From Gammaproteobacteria bacterium (GTDB lineage Bacteria; Pseudomonadota; Gammaproteobacteria; Xanthomonadales; Xanthomonadaceae): a stretch of 13,698 bases of DNA. The position numbers and the translations under genes were made by a program. Below are positions 1 through 6,642 of this stretch, piece by piece. The stretch covers positions 1-13,698 of the forward strand of contig JANYBA010000210.1 of NCBI GenBank assembly GCA_025360985.1, in the 5' to 3' direction. Within the stretch, counting starts at the first letter, position 1. Each line of letters opens with the position of its first letter. The notes beneath the pieces were generated by a model, which ran no database searches, was not told the DNA's origin, and saw only the letters and a list, made by a program, of their open reading frames with translations.

Positions 1-541
1 CGCAAATCCGGCGCAGGCTGCCGGCAAAACTGCGGTAGCTGGACAATCGCGCCACCAGCGGGCCGGCCGGACCGAGCAGCAGCTTTTGCAGCAGCAAGGG
101 AAAGGTCGCCTCGGGAAACAGCCCGCCGTTGAGGAAGGTCACCGAGCGAATGCGAAAAGGCAGTTCGCCTTCCCGCTGCCGGGCCAGCAATTCCTGGGCG
201 ACGGTATCGCCGTAGTCGTGCGCGAGCACCACGACCTCCGACAGACCGCGCGTCTCTGCCAGCGCCTGCCATTGGTCGGCCGAGGCAGCAATGGAATAGG
301 CGTAGTCGAGTGGCTTGTCGGACAGCCCGAAGCCGAGCATGTCGATGGCATGGCATTCGAAGGCCAGGGCCAGCGTCGGCCAGACCCGCGCCCAATCGAA
401 ACTGGAGGTGGGAAAGCCATGGATGAGCAACAGGGGCGGCCCGTGGCCGCCTCGGTGGGCGAACACTCGATGCCCCCGGAAGTCCAGGAATTCCCCGGAC
501 TTCCGCCATGCTTCGGCATCAGTAATCGTCGCGGCGTGCAC
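1..541 (-). CDS. MEST/PEG1-like alpha/beta hydrolase, 3' end outside the window
   Basis: The reading frame opens at GTG 541-539 and stays open for 180 codons to the window edge, so the C-terminus is missing, including the expected catalytic His. Visible motifs are HGFPTSSFDW at residues 41-50 (oxyanion-hole region), DMLGFGLSDKP at 67-77, and the nucleophile elbow AHDYGDTVAQELL at 107-119. The elbow places Asp109 where ordinary esterases have Ser. Asp at this place is known in haloalkane dehalogenases and epoxide hydrolases. The HDYGD-VAQELL elbow, the later NGGLFPE and the LLQKLL segment are the pattern I know from vertebrate MEST (PEG1). The GTG shares its G with the TAG stop of the cupin gene (TAGTG), which points to translational coupling and supports this unusual start. 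A catalytic hydrolase is likely, but the substrate is unknown. Confidence 0.85.
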   Translation of the reverse strand, partial: MHAATITDAEAWRKSGEFLDFRGHRVFAHRGGHGPPLLLIHGFPTSSFDWARVWPTLALAFECHAIDMLGFGLSDKPLDYAYSIAASADQWQALAETRGLSEVVVLAHDYGDTVAQELLARQREGELPFRIRSVTFLNGGLFPEATFPLLLQKLLLGPAGPLVARLSSYRSFAGSLRRIC

Positions 542-885
542 TAGCGGATCATGTAGACCTTGCGCACGGTCTCGTGCACGCGGCAGGTGCCGCGCCAGTC
601 CTTGCGGAAAAAGGCGATGGTGTCGGCCCTGACCTCGATCACCTCGCCGCTCTCGTGCACGTAGGTGCAACGGCCGAGCAGGAAATGGCAGAACTCGTCG
701 CGGGTCACGTGGCAATGCCAGTAGCCCGGCGTGCACACCCAGATGCCGGTTTCGTTGCCGCCGTCCGGGTCGCGGTGCAGCAATGCGCCGGACGTCATCG
801 ACTGGCCTTCGATCATGGTGTCGATCGGGCCCCAGTCCTTGAGTGGTTCGTGCGTAGTCGGTCCGTGGATCACCGGGGTGGTCAT
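541..885 (-). CDS. Small single-domain cupin protein (114 aa)
   Basis: This is a compact cupin, probably of the DUF861/cupin_3 type, a group that includes EutQ-like and ureidoglycine-hydrolase-related proteins. Cupin motif 1 is clear: GYWHCHVTRDEFCHFLLG at residues 54-71 supplies His57, His59 and Glu64. Motif 2, near residues 96-108, supplies His104 in WRGTCRVHETVRK. The classic three-His, one-Glu metal site is therefore intact. The start ATG (885-883) overlaps the TGA stop of the upstream glycosyltransferase as ATGA. A longer in-frame extension to 987 exists but lies inside the glycosyltransferase gene and reads as Arg-rich shadow sequence, so it was dropped. The stop overlaps the GTG of the hydrolase. 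There is no signal peptide, so it is cytoplasmic. It may be a metal-dependent isomerase, lyase or dioxygenase in the same pathway, or a binding protein. The reaction is unknown. Confidence 0.85.
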   Translation of the reverse strand: MTTPVIHGPTTHEPLKDWGPIDTMIEGQSMTSGALLHRDPDGGNETGIWVCTPGYWHCHVTRDEFCHFLLGRCTYVHESGEVIEVRADTIAFFRKDWRGTCRVHETVRKVYMIR

Positions 886-2180
886 GCCTGAAAATTTCCC
901 ATGCTGGCGATTTCGGCGAGGATGCGCGCGGCCTTCGCGGTGCCGGCGGCGGCCTGCATATGCACCGACAGCGTCTGCAGGCGCCACTTCATGTCGGCGT
1001 CGGACAGCAAGCGGGCAATGCAGGCAGCCAATTGCGGCTCTGTCCAGTCGTAACGCGGCAATTGCTCGCCGTAGCCGGTGTCGTGGACGCGCGCGGCGTT
1101 GTCGAGGCCGTCCCAGCAGAACGGCATGATGATGGCCGGTTTGCCGAAAAAAAGGGCCTCGTTGAAGCTGTTATTGCCGCCATGGTGGATGAACAGGTCC
1201 ACCCGCGGCACGACCGCCGGCTGCGGATACCAGGCTTCCAGGTGCACGTTGCCGGGCACGTCGGAGTATTCGCCGATGTAGTCGCCGACATTCATCAGGA
1301 ACCGATACGGCAGCTTGGCGAAGGCGGCAATCAGGCGCTTGTACAGTTCGACGTCGGCGGCGCCGAGCGACCCGTAGGAAACGTAGATCAAGGGCTTGTC
1401 GTTGCACGTCGCGAACGCCGGGACCACGTATTCACCTTCGTCGCGCACGCAGCCCTCGAGGTACTGGAAGCGGCGCGGGTCCAGCGGCTGTCGCCGCTTG
1501 AACGCCAGCGGCTGCGGGTAGAGCAGCAGGTTCATCGTCGGCGAGGCTTCGAAGAACTCGCCGAGCGCATAGGGCGCGTGGCCCTGTTCGGCCAGGAAAG
1601 CATTGAAACGGTCGTGCACTGGCTTCACGAGGTCGAGGAAACGCTCCTGGAATTTCCGGAAGCCGTCGAAATCGCTCTCGTGGCAACCAGACAAATGCGG
1701 CGGGATGTCAGGGTCCGGAATCTCGTTCTCGGAACAGGAGATGATCCGCACCCAGGGACAGCCGGCCTTCTTGATCGCCGGAAACAGGATCACGTTGTCG
1801 ACCGCGACCAGGTCGGGCTTGATGTCCTGCAGGTGGGCATGCAGCCCGGCCTCGGCGATTACCGCCGAGTCGACGATCGCTTCCCAGACCGGGATCACGT
1901 AGGTCGGCAACTGCTCGATCGGCGCCAGCTTGAAGTACGGCTGCTTTTCGGCGATGAAATTCGCCCAGAATTTGGCGATCTCCTCGTCCGACATGCCGCC
2001 GGACATGTCGACCAGGCGCTCCTCGAAGCCGTATTTCTCGAATACTCCCTTGAAACCCTTGTCGCAGACGAAGACCGGCATGTGGCCCATGGCGCGCAAG
2101 CGCTGGGCGATGCCGACGCAGTTCAGCGCCGGCCCGAACGCCGCCTCCGGAAACAGGACGATGGTTTTCGCGTGGCCCAT
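882..2180 (-). CDS. GT1-fold (GT-B) glycosyltransferase, MGT/UGT-like, lacking the usual N-terminal catalytic His
   Basis: This 432-aa protein has the layout of family GT1. The N-terminal domain starts AKTIVLFPEAAFGPALNC and continues GIAQRLRAMGH. The C-terminal domain starts near IYVSYGSLG (265-273) and carries the donor-binding stretch HHGGNNSFNEALFFGKP (332-348), followed by MPFCWDGLDN, whose Asp360-Asn361 sit where the sugar-contacting D/E-Q pair lies. In well-studied GT1 enzymes a GHxNP-type loop supplies the catalytic base. Here the aligned segment is FGPALNC, with no His between residues 4 and 33. The ATG at 2180 was chosen because the fold begins at once after it and a short AGGGG lies just upstream. 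An in-frame start at 2237 would add residues unlike the family and overlap yaeQ. It is the first gene of the overlapping trio. The acceptor could be a lipid, polyketide or other small molecule. Confidence 0.9.
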   Translation of the reverse strand: MGHAKTIVLFPEAAFGPALNCVGIAQRLRAMGHMPVFVCDKGFKGVFEKYGFEERLVDMSGGMSDEEIAKFWANFIAEKQPYFKLAPIEQLPTYVIPVWEAIVDSAVIAEAGLHAHLQDIKPDLVAVDNVILFPAIKKAGCPWVRIISCSENEIPDPDIPPHLSGCHESDFDGFRKFQERFLDLVKPVHDRFNAFLAEQGHAPYALGEFFEASPTMNLLLYPQPLAFKRRQPLDPRRFQYLEGCVRDEGEYVVPAFATCNDKPLIYVSYGSLGAADVELYKRLIAAFAKLPYRFLMNVGDYIGEYSDVPGNVHLEAWYPQPAVVPRVDLFIHHGGNNSFNEALFFGKPAIIMPFCWDGLDNAARVHDTGYGEQLPRYDWTEPQLAACIARLLSDADMKWRLQTLSVHMQAAAGTAKAARILAEIASMGNFQA

Positions 2181-2191
2181 GACCCCTAGCC

Positions 2192-2198
2192 TACAATA
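2192..2198. promoter_or_regulatory. Candidate divergent -10 elements between the glycosyltransferase and yaeQ
   Basis: The 41-base gap between the divergent starts holds the only AT-rich patch nearby. On the plus strand TACAAT (2192-2197) matches the sigma-70 -10 consensus at five of six positions, 24 bases before the yaeQ ATG. On the minus strand TATTGT (2198-2193) matches at four of six, 12 bases before the glycosyltransferase ATG. Neither has a recognisable -35 at 16-18 bases. If both are real, the two polymerases would compete for the same bases. This is an inference from sequence pattern only. Confidence 0.3.
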
Positions 2199-2221
2199 AC
2201 CATCTTTGCGCCGGGAATCCG

Positions 2222-2767
2222 ATGGCCCCCAAGGCAACCGTTTACAAGGCCGAGTTGCAAATCAGCGACATGGACCGCCACTACTACGCCAGCCATTCGC
2301 TGACCCTGGCCCAACATCCGTCGGAAACCCCGCAGCGACTGGTGGCGCGCTTGCTCGCCTTTGCCTTGTTCGCCGACGAGCGACTGGAATTCGGCCGCGG
2401 CCTGAGCACGGATGAGGATCCCGACCTGTGGCGCCGCAGCTACACCGGCGAGATCGAGCAGTGGATCGACCTCGGGCAACCAGACGAATCGGATGTGCGC
2501 AAGGCCTGCGGTCGCGCCCGGGACGTGGTGCTCGTCACCTACAGCGGCAATGGCGCCGAAATCTGGTGGAACAAGAACGCCGCCGCCCTCTCCCGCCTGA
2601 AGAACCTGCGCGTGTTCGATCTTGACCCGGCCGAAGTCGAGGCGGCGACAAGGTTGCTCGATCGCAACATGCGCCTGACCGCGATGATCCAGGACGGCGA
2701 AATGCAGCTGCTCAGCGACCAGCACACCATCTCGATCAAACCGCGCCTGCGCGCGCTCGTGGAATAA
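2222..2767 (+). CDS. yaeQ: YaeQ family protein
   Basis: This 181-aa protein matches E. coli YaeQ in length and along its whole sequence as I remember it. It begins MAPKATVYKAELQISDMDRH, then has SLTLAQHPSETPQRLVARLLAF, then ADERLEFGRGLSTDEDPDLW (about residues 51-70), then WIDLGQPDE, and later AEIWWNKNA and AMIQDGEMQLL. The fold is known from structures to be related to PD-(D/E)xK nucleases, with the conserved acidic patch around the GLSTDEDP segment. The E. coli gene has been linked to RfaH-type transcription elongation by suppressor work, but its biochemical role is unsettled. The ATG follows a weak ribosome site. The PLP-enzyme gene starts 7 bases after the stop, so the two are probably co-transcribed. 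Confidence 0.95.
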   Translation: MAPKATVYKAELQISDMDRHYYASHSLTLAQHPSETPQRLVARLLAFALFADERLEFGRGLSTDEDPDLWRRSYTGEIEQWIDLGQPDESDVRKACGRARDVVLVTYSGNGAEIWWNKNAAALSRLKNLRVFDLDPAEVEAATRLLDRNMRLTAMIQDGEMQLLSDQHTISIKPRLRALVE

Positions 2768-2774
2768 TCCGGAC

Positions 2775-3737
2775 ATGCCCGACTTCGACGACATCCGCCC
2801 GATCACCCTGCCCGAGATCCGCGCGGCCCGGGAGCGCATCGCGCCGACCATACTGCGCACGCCCCTGTTCCGGCTCGACCTGGGCCCGGGCATGCCGGAC
2901 GTCCGCCTCAAGCTCGAGAACTTGCAACCGATCAATTCCTACAAGCTCCGCGGCGCCGCCAACGCCATGGCGATGCTGAGCGAGGCCGAGCGCCAGCTCG
3001 GCGTCTGGACGATCAGCGCCGGCAATGCCGGCCAGGGCGTGGCCTACGCGGCGCGCCAGGCCGGCGTTCCGTGCACGGTCGTAGTCATCGACAGCGCGCC
3101 TATCGCCAAGATCGAGCGCATGAAGGCGCTTGGCGCCAAGCTCGTCCCGGTTCCGTATCCCGTCGCCTGGAAAGCGATGGGCGATCGCAGTTTTCCCGGC
3201 ATCCCCGGGACTTTCATCCATCCCTTCGACGACCACGATTTCATCACTGGCCACGGCACCATGGGTCTCGAGATATTCGAAGACGCACCCGATACCGCCG
3301 TGGTCATAGCCGGCATCGGCGGCGGCGGCCTGATCACCGGTGTCGGCAGCGCGCTCAAGGCCCTGAATCCGGCGATCCGCGTCTTGGGCGCGGAACCGGA
3401 AACGGCAGCGGCAATGGCGACCTCGTTGGCGGCCGGGTCGGCGCAGGAATTCCCCGGCTGGGAAGCCTCGTTCGTCGACGGCGCCGGCAGCCGCAGCGTG
3501 TTTCCGCGCATGTGGCAGCGGATGCGCCCGGTCGTCGACGGCAGCATCGTCGTCAGTCTCGACCAGACCCGCCAGGCGATGCGCCTGATGGCGGAAAAAG
3601 CCCGGGTGATTTCCGAAGGCGCCGGGGCCTTGGCGCTTGCCGCCGCGCTCACCGGGCAGGCCGGCGACGGTCCGATCATCGCGATCGTCTCGGGCGGAAA
3701 CATCGACCTCGAGAAATACATCGCCTGCATCGCCTGA
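2775..3737 (+). CDS. Threonine-dehydratase-like PLP-dependent enzyme (fold type II)
   Basis: This 320-aa enzyme belongs to the serine/threonine dehydratase (tryptophan synthase beta) superfamily. SYKLRGAANA at 55-64 supplies the Schiff-base lysine Lys57. SAGNAGQGVAYAA at 81-93 is the substrate loop. GIGGGGLITG at 180-189 is the Gly-rich phosphate cup. SGGNID at 306-311 places Ser306 at the pyridine nitrogen, as in dehydratases. It lacks the C-terminal ACT regulatory domain of biosynthetic IlvA, so it resembles the short catabolic or serine-racemase-like forms. The substrate loop has Ala where threonine dehydratases and racemases usually have His (S-x-GNHxQG). SAGNAGQ loops occur in some dehydratase-like enzymes such as hydroxyectoine-utilisation EutB, so the substrate may not be threonine. 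It lies 7 bases after yaeQ with only a weak ribosome site. Confidence 0.9.
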   Translation: MPDFDDIRPITLPEIRAARERIAPTILRTPLFRLDLGPGMPDVRLKLENLQPINSYKLRGAANAMAMLSEAERQLGVWTISAGNAGQGVAYAARQAGVPCTVVVIDSAPIAKIERMKALGAKLVPVPYPVAWKAMGDRSFPGIPGTFIHPFDDHDFITGHGTMGLEIFEDAPDTAVVIAGIGGGGLITGVGSALKALNPAIRVLGAEPETAAAMATSLAAGSAQEFPGWEASFVDGAGSRSVFPRMWQRMRPVVDGSIVVSLDQTRQAMRLMAEKARVISEGAGALALAAALTGQAGDGPIIAIVSGGNIDLEKYIACIA

Positions 3738-3777
3738 CGACCGCCATCCCGGGCGCAGCGAGGGAACTGCTGTTGTT
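3738..3777. repeat. Dispersed intergenic repeat-like element between convergent genes
   Basis: The whole space between the stop of the PLP enzyme (plus) and the stop of the methyltransferase (minus) reads as one unit with the core CATCCCGGGCGCAGCGAGGG followed by AACTGCTGTTGTT. It resembles the common bacterial intergenic family of the form TCATCCCGAGCGCAGCGAGG-GATCTG, which I recognise from memory. The arms TCCC (3747-3750) and GGGA (3762-3765) can pair. It may serve as a weak bidirectional terminator, although there is no proper U-tract. Copy number cannot be judged from one window. Confidence 0.45.
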
Positions 3778-4698
3778 CTAGCCGCCGACGAACTCGAACA
3801 GGTAGTGCCAGGTCGGGTTGATGCCGTGGCGCTGCACCATCGGATCGAGGTACTTCGGCGATTTTGCCTTCGGCCGGTAGCCATGCGCGAGGATCAGCGG
3901 CTCGAAGTCGTGGTCCCAGTTGTTGATCAGGCGTTCGCCGCCGTGTTCGAGCGCATTCGGCACGATCATCAAGTAGGGCACGCGGTGGCGTTCGAGCATG
4001 GCCAGCCACCAGTCGATGGCCGCGACCGGACATTCGGAAAAACTGTGCATGTTGACCGCGAGGTCGATGGGGCTCTCTGCCAGGGCCAGGTCGACTTCGT
4101 CCAGGGGTATCACCCGGCCGCGGTTTTCCAGGTGGCGGAATCTCATGTGGTGCTCACTGAGGAAAGTCGACACCGCGATGGCGTCGGTGCACAGGCAGGC
4201 GATGACGCTGGGCAGGCCTTCGAGCACGCGCTGGGCGAAGCGGCCGTAACCGGCGCCGATGTCGAGGATGCGCACGTCCTTCCATGTCGACAGTCCCAGC
4301 TGCCGCTCCAGGAAAAGGATCTCGGCGATCGAGTCGAGCAGGTCGCGCGACACCTTGCGGCCGTCGATATCAAAGGTATGGCTGCCGAAGGCGCCGTCCT
4401 CCGAGAGCCGCAACCAAAGACCGAGGTTGTCGATCGCTTTCAGGTAGTAGGTGGTGAGCGCGTAGCCGGCCTCGTCCATGTTCTGGCCGCGCAACTGGTA
4501 GACGTAGGCGTTGTCGCCCCGGTAGTGGTGGATGTCGTCGCTGCTGACATAACCCTCGCGCCAGATCGCCGACTCGCACAGGCTCGGGTCGAAACGCCGG
4601 TAGCGTTCCTTCAGCTCCAGCAGGCGCGGATGGTCCGCGCGCAAGGGGTCCGAACCATCCGTTTCCTCCGCCAAATGCCGATGGATGGTGCTGCCCAT
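3778..4698 (-). CDS. SAM-dependent methyltransferase, putative sugar O-methyltransferase (NanM-like)
   Basis: This 306-aa protein has a class I methyltransferase core. ILDIGAGYGRFA at 144-155 is the SAM-binding motif I, followed by a CTDAIAVSTFL strand at the motif II position and a late NMHSFSEC segment. The long N-terminal helical region (1-140) and the ending WHYLFEFVGG fit the group annotated as putative sugar O-methyltransferases (NanM type), which are often found near glycan genes. That assignment is from memory of the family and is moderate. The catalytic class is firm, but the sugar substrate is a guess. There is no signal peptide or membrane segment. Its ATG lies 2 bases after the MAPEG stop, so the two are almost certainly co-translated. 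It converges on the PLP-enzyme gene. Confidence 0.8.
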   Translation of the reverse strand: MGSTIHRHLAEETDGSDPLRADHPRLLELKERYRRFDPSLCESAIWREGYVSSDDIHHYRGDNAYVYQLRGQNMDEAGYALTTYYLKAIDNLGLWLRLSEDGAFGSHTFDIDGRKVSRDLLDSIAEILFLERQLGLSTWKDVRILDIGAGYGRFAQRVLEGLPSVIACLCTDAIAVSTFLSEHHMRFRHLENRGRVIPLDEVDLALAESPIDLAVNMHSFSECPVAAIDWWLAMLERHRVPYLMIVPNALEHGGERLINNWDHDFEPLILAHGYRPKAKSPKYLDPMVQRHGINPTWHYLFEFVGG

Positions 4699-4700
4699 GC

Positions 4701-5087
4701 TCAGAACAGCGGCTTGAGGACCATCACGATGCCCACCAGCGACACCGTCCAGACCAGGGTGCGCACATAGCTGATGCCGAGCGCATAGATCGGGATGTAG
4801 ATCAGACGTGACCAGAGGTAGAGCTGGGCCCCCAGCACCGTCCCGGCGTTGCTGCGCTGGGTCAGCGCCACCGCCAGCACGGCGGCGGCGAAGATCGGAA
4901 AGGTTTCCCCGAAGTTGTACAGGGCACGACTGACGCGGGCCGCTACGCCGGTGAGCGGCGGCGTGTTGTCGCGCGAGCCGAAGGCCCAGGCCAGGCCGCG
5001 CTGCTGCACGGACAAGGTCGCTGCCAGGCCGATGTGCATCAACCCCAGGCCCATGGCGCAGGCCAGCAACTGCAATTCCGTGCCCAT
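4701..5087 (-). CDS. MAPEG family membrane protein
   Basis: This 128-aa protein has four hydrophobic segments (about residues 4-24, 62-76, 82-102 and 106-126), the size and topology of the MAPEG family. In eukaryotes that family includes microsomal glutathione transferase and leukotriene C4 synthase. The typical motif is NFGETFPIFAAAVL at 58-71, with polar residues in the second helix. A strong ribosome site (AGGGAGAGGA) lies 3 bases before the ATG, which fixes the start. Bacterial MAPEG proteins are rarely characterised. A glutathione-dependent transferase or peroxidase role in the inner membrane is possible but unproven. The gene follows the propeller gene by 64 bases and precedes the methyltransferase by 2, so the three may form one transcript. 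Confidence 0.9.
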   Translation of the reverse strand: MGTELQLLACAMGLGLMHIGLAATLSVQQRGLAWAFGSRDNTPPLTGVAARVSRALYNFGETFPIFAAAVLAVALTQRSNAGTVLGAQLYLWSRLIYIPIYALGISYVRTLVWTVSLVGIVMVLKPLF

Positions 5088-5151
5088 TGTTCCTCTCCCT
5101 TGTTGGTTGCCCTAACGCTGGATATCCCCGGAAGCGGACAGACCCTTCCCC

Positions 5152-6429
5152 CTACTGCTTGCGGTTGACCCAGATGTCGCCATGGGTCTGGGTGCTGTCG
5201 CCCTCGCCCATGATGGCGACCGCCTTGCCCAGGTTGTTGATGGCGACCATGTCGTAGTCGCCATAGGGCAGGCCGAAGCCAGCGGCGGTCTTGTAAGTCG
5301 CGCCGCTGCTGGCATCCGAAACTTTCGCATCCGCCGTCCAGGCCAGGCCGTCGGCCGACTCGCGCTCCCAGACGTTCCAAGCGCCGCCGCGCTTGTCCAT
5401 CCATGTGATCGCGAACAAGCCAGGCTTGCCGGCCGCCGCGACCGAGGTGGCATCGGCGCCGCCGGCCGAGTTCGTCATTTCGGCGCGCGCGCTCCAGGTC
5501 GCGCCGGAATCGGTGGACCGGCGCGTGTAGACCTTGCCGTTCCCGCCGACAGTGAGGGCGCCGCTGTAGACCAGCACGAAGTTGTTGCCATCGGAGGCGA
5601 CCGTGGTCACGGAGCCGGTGGCATAGGTCGCGCCGGTATTGAGCGTATCGACGACCGTCCGCGTCCAGGAGGTTCCGCCATTGCTGGTGCGGAACGCCAC
5701 GATCGGGATCGGGCCGGTCAGCTTGGTGTTGTTGCCGCTCTCCGGATACTCCGAGGCCACGAACATGGCCGTGCCGTTGTTGAGCACGGTCGCGCCGTTG
5801 GAGTAGTAATAGATGCCGGATTCGTTGGTGAGTTTCAGCGGCGCGGAGAAACTGGTGCCGTCGTTGTGCGACGCAACCGCGTAGGCATTGCCGCGCGAGG
5901 TCCACGAAATGTAGATGTGGTGCCCGTCCGGGCTGGAGGCGATCCAGGGCTTGTCGGACCATGAACTGCCGGACACGGTGATCGGCGTCGTCCAGGTCGC
6001 GGCGTGGTCAAGCGACTTGGTGAAGCTGATCTTGTTGCTTTGCATGTAAGTGGCGTACAGCGCGCCACTGGCGGCGGTCGCCATGACGATGTCGTATTGT
6101 CCGGTGCCGGTGCCGCAAGACGAGCAGATCGACTTGGCCGGGCCGAAACTGGTGCCGCCGTCGGTCGACGTGCGGATATAGATCTGGATCTTGCTGCCGA
6201 CGTACTGCATCCAGGCGCCATAGACATAGGGCGCGGAAGGGTCGGCGGCGATCGCCGGCTCCCATCCCTCCCCGAGCGTTGGCGAGGACGCCAGTTGCTC
6301 GCCATACCAACCGACGGTGGCAGCCCGCACCCCCGCGCCTGCGGCGAGGCAGACAACGGCGGAAACCAGCAAGACGCGCAGCGGAGATGCCCGCAGCTCA
6401 GGAACGATGGATACGGAAATCCGGCTCAT
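5152..6429 (-). CDS. Secreted sialidase-fold (Asp-box / BNR repeat) beta-propeller protein
   Basis: This 425-aa protein starts with a Sec signal peptide (hydrophobic RVLLVSAVVCLAAGAG, likely cleavage after VRA near residue 36). It contains six Asp-box-like turns of the S-x-D-x-G-x-T-W/F type, roughly at 88-95 (STDGGTSF), 139-146 (SLDHAATW), 187-194, 248-255 (TSNGGTSW), 305-312 (STDSGATW) and 357-364. Six such repeats fit a six-bladed sialidase propeller. I do not see the FRIP motif or a clear arginine triad, so true sialidase activity is doubtful and a binding or structural role is possible. Cys102 and Cys105 (CSSC) could form a disulfide. The ATG at 6429 is supported by GGGGAGGG just upstream and by the promoter at 6458-6486. 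An in-frame extension to 6885 runs into the divergent peptidase gene and was rejected. Confidence 0.85.
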   Translation of the reverse strand: MSRISVSIVPELRASPLRVLLVSAVVCLAAGAGVRAATVGWYGEQLASSPTLGEGWEPAIAADPSAPYVYGAWMQYVGSKIQIYIRTSTDGGTSFGPAKSICSSCGTGTGQYDIVMATAASGALYATYMQSNKISFTKSLDHAATWTTPITVSGSSWSDKPWIASSPDGHHIYISWTSRGNAYAVASHNDGTSFSAPLKLTNESGIYYYSNGATVLNNGTAMFVASEYPESGNNTKLTGPIPIVAFRTSNGGTSWTRTVVDTLNTGATYATGSVTTVASDGNNFVLVYSGALTVGGNGKVYTRRSTDSGATWSARAEMTNSAGGADATSVAAAGKPGLFAITWMDKRGGAWNVWERESADGLAWTADAKVSDASSGATYKTAAGFGLPYGDYDMVAINNLGKAVAIMGEGDSTQTHGDIWVNRKQ

Positions 6430-6457
6430 GGCGACCCTCCCCAGGGTATCGGGGGCC

Positions 6458-6486
6458 AAGCTAGTCGCCAGCACCGGTGAAGTCAA
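6458..6486 (-). promoter_or_regulatory. Sigma-70-type promoter of the Asp-box protein gene
   Basis: On the minus strand TTGACT (6486-6481) is followed after exactly 17 bases by TAGCTT (6463-6458). The -35 matches consensus at five of six positions, and the -10 keeps the conserved first TA and last T. The predicted RNA start is near 6450, giving a leader of about 20 bases that contains the GGGGAGGG ribosome site. It has the same architecture as the promoter at 8853-8881. Confidence 0.55.
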
Positions 6487-6642
6487 ACCGGGGCCATCCC
6501 GAGCGTCGAGGCGCCGTCCGGCGCAAGTGGGCAATCCGTGTTCCGCATGATCCGGCCGTCGAGCCGCGGAATGGCGGGGCTTGGCCATAGTCGCTAACAT
6601 TCGAATCCTGCACCTAACGACGAAACCATCCGGGAGACGGGC

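Noticed and set aside
960..2189. 409-codon plus-strand ORF
   Set aside because: It is fully antisense to the glycosyltransferase, which has clear family motifs. Its translation is rich in Arg, Gln, Asp and Val with no domain pattern, as expected for a GC-rich shadow frame.
2736..3884. 382-codon minus-strand ORF
   Set aside because: It is antisense to the PLP enzyme, whose catalytic motifs are all present. The translation is Arg/Asp/Gly-rich without a recognisable fold.
3637..4770. 377-codon plus-strand ORF
   Set aside because: It covers the end of the PLP enzyme and the antisense of the methyltransferase. No start signal and no domain pattern.
5130..5149. Inverted repeat GGAAG/CTTCC after the Asp-box gene stop
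   Set aside because: Only 5 base pairs with a 10-base loop and no T-run; too weak to call a terminator.
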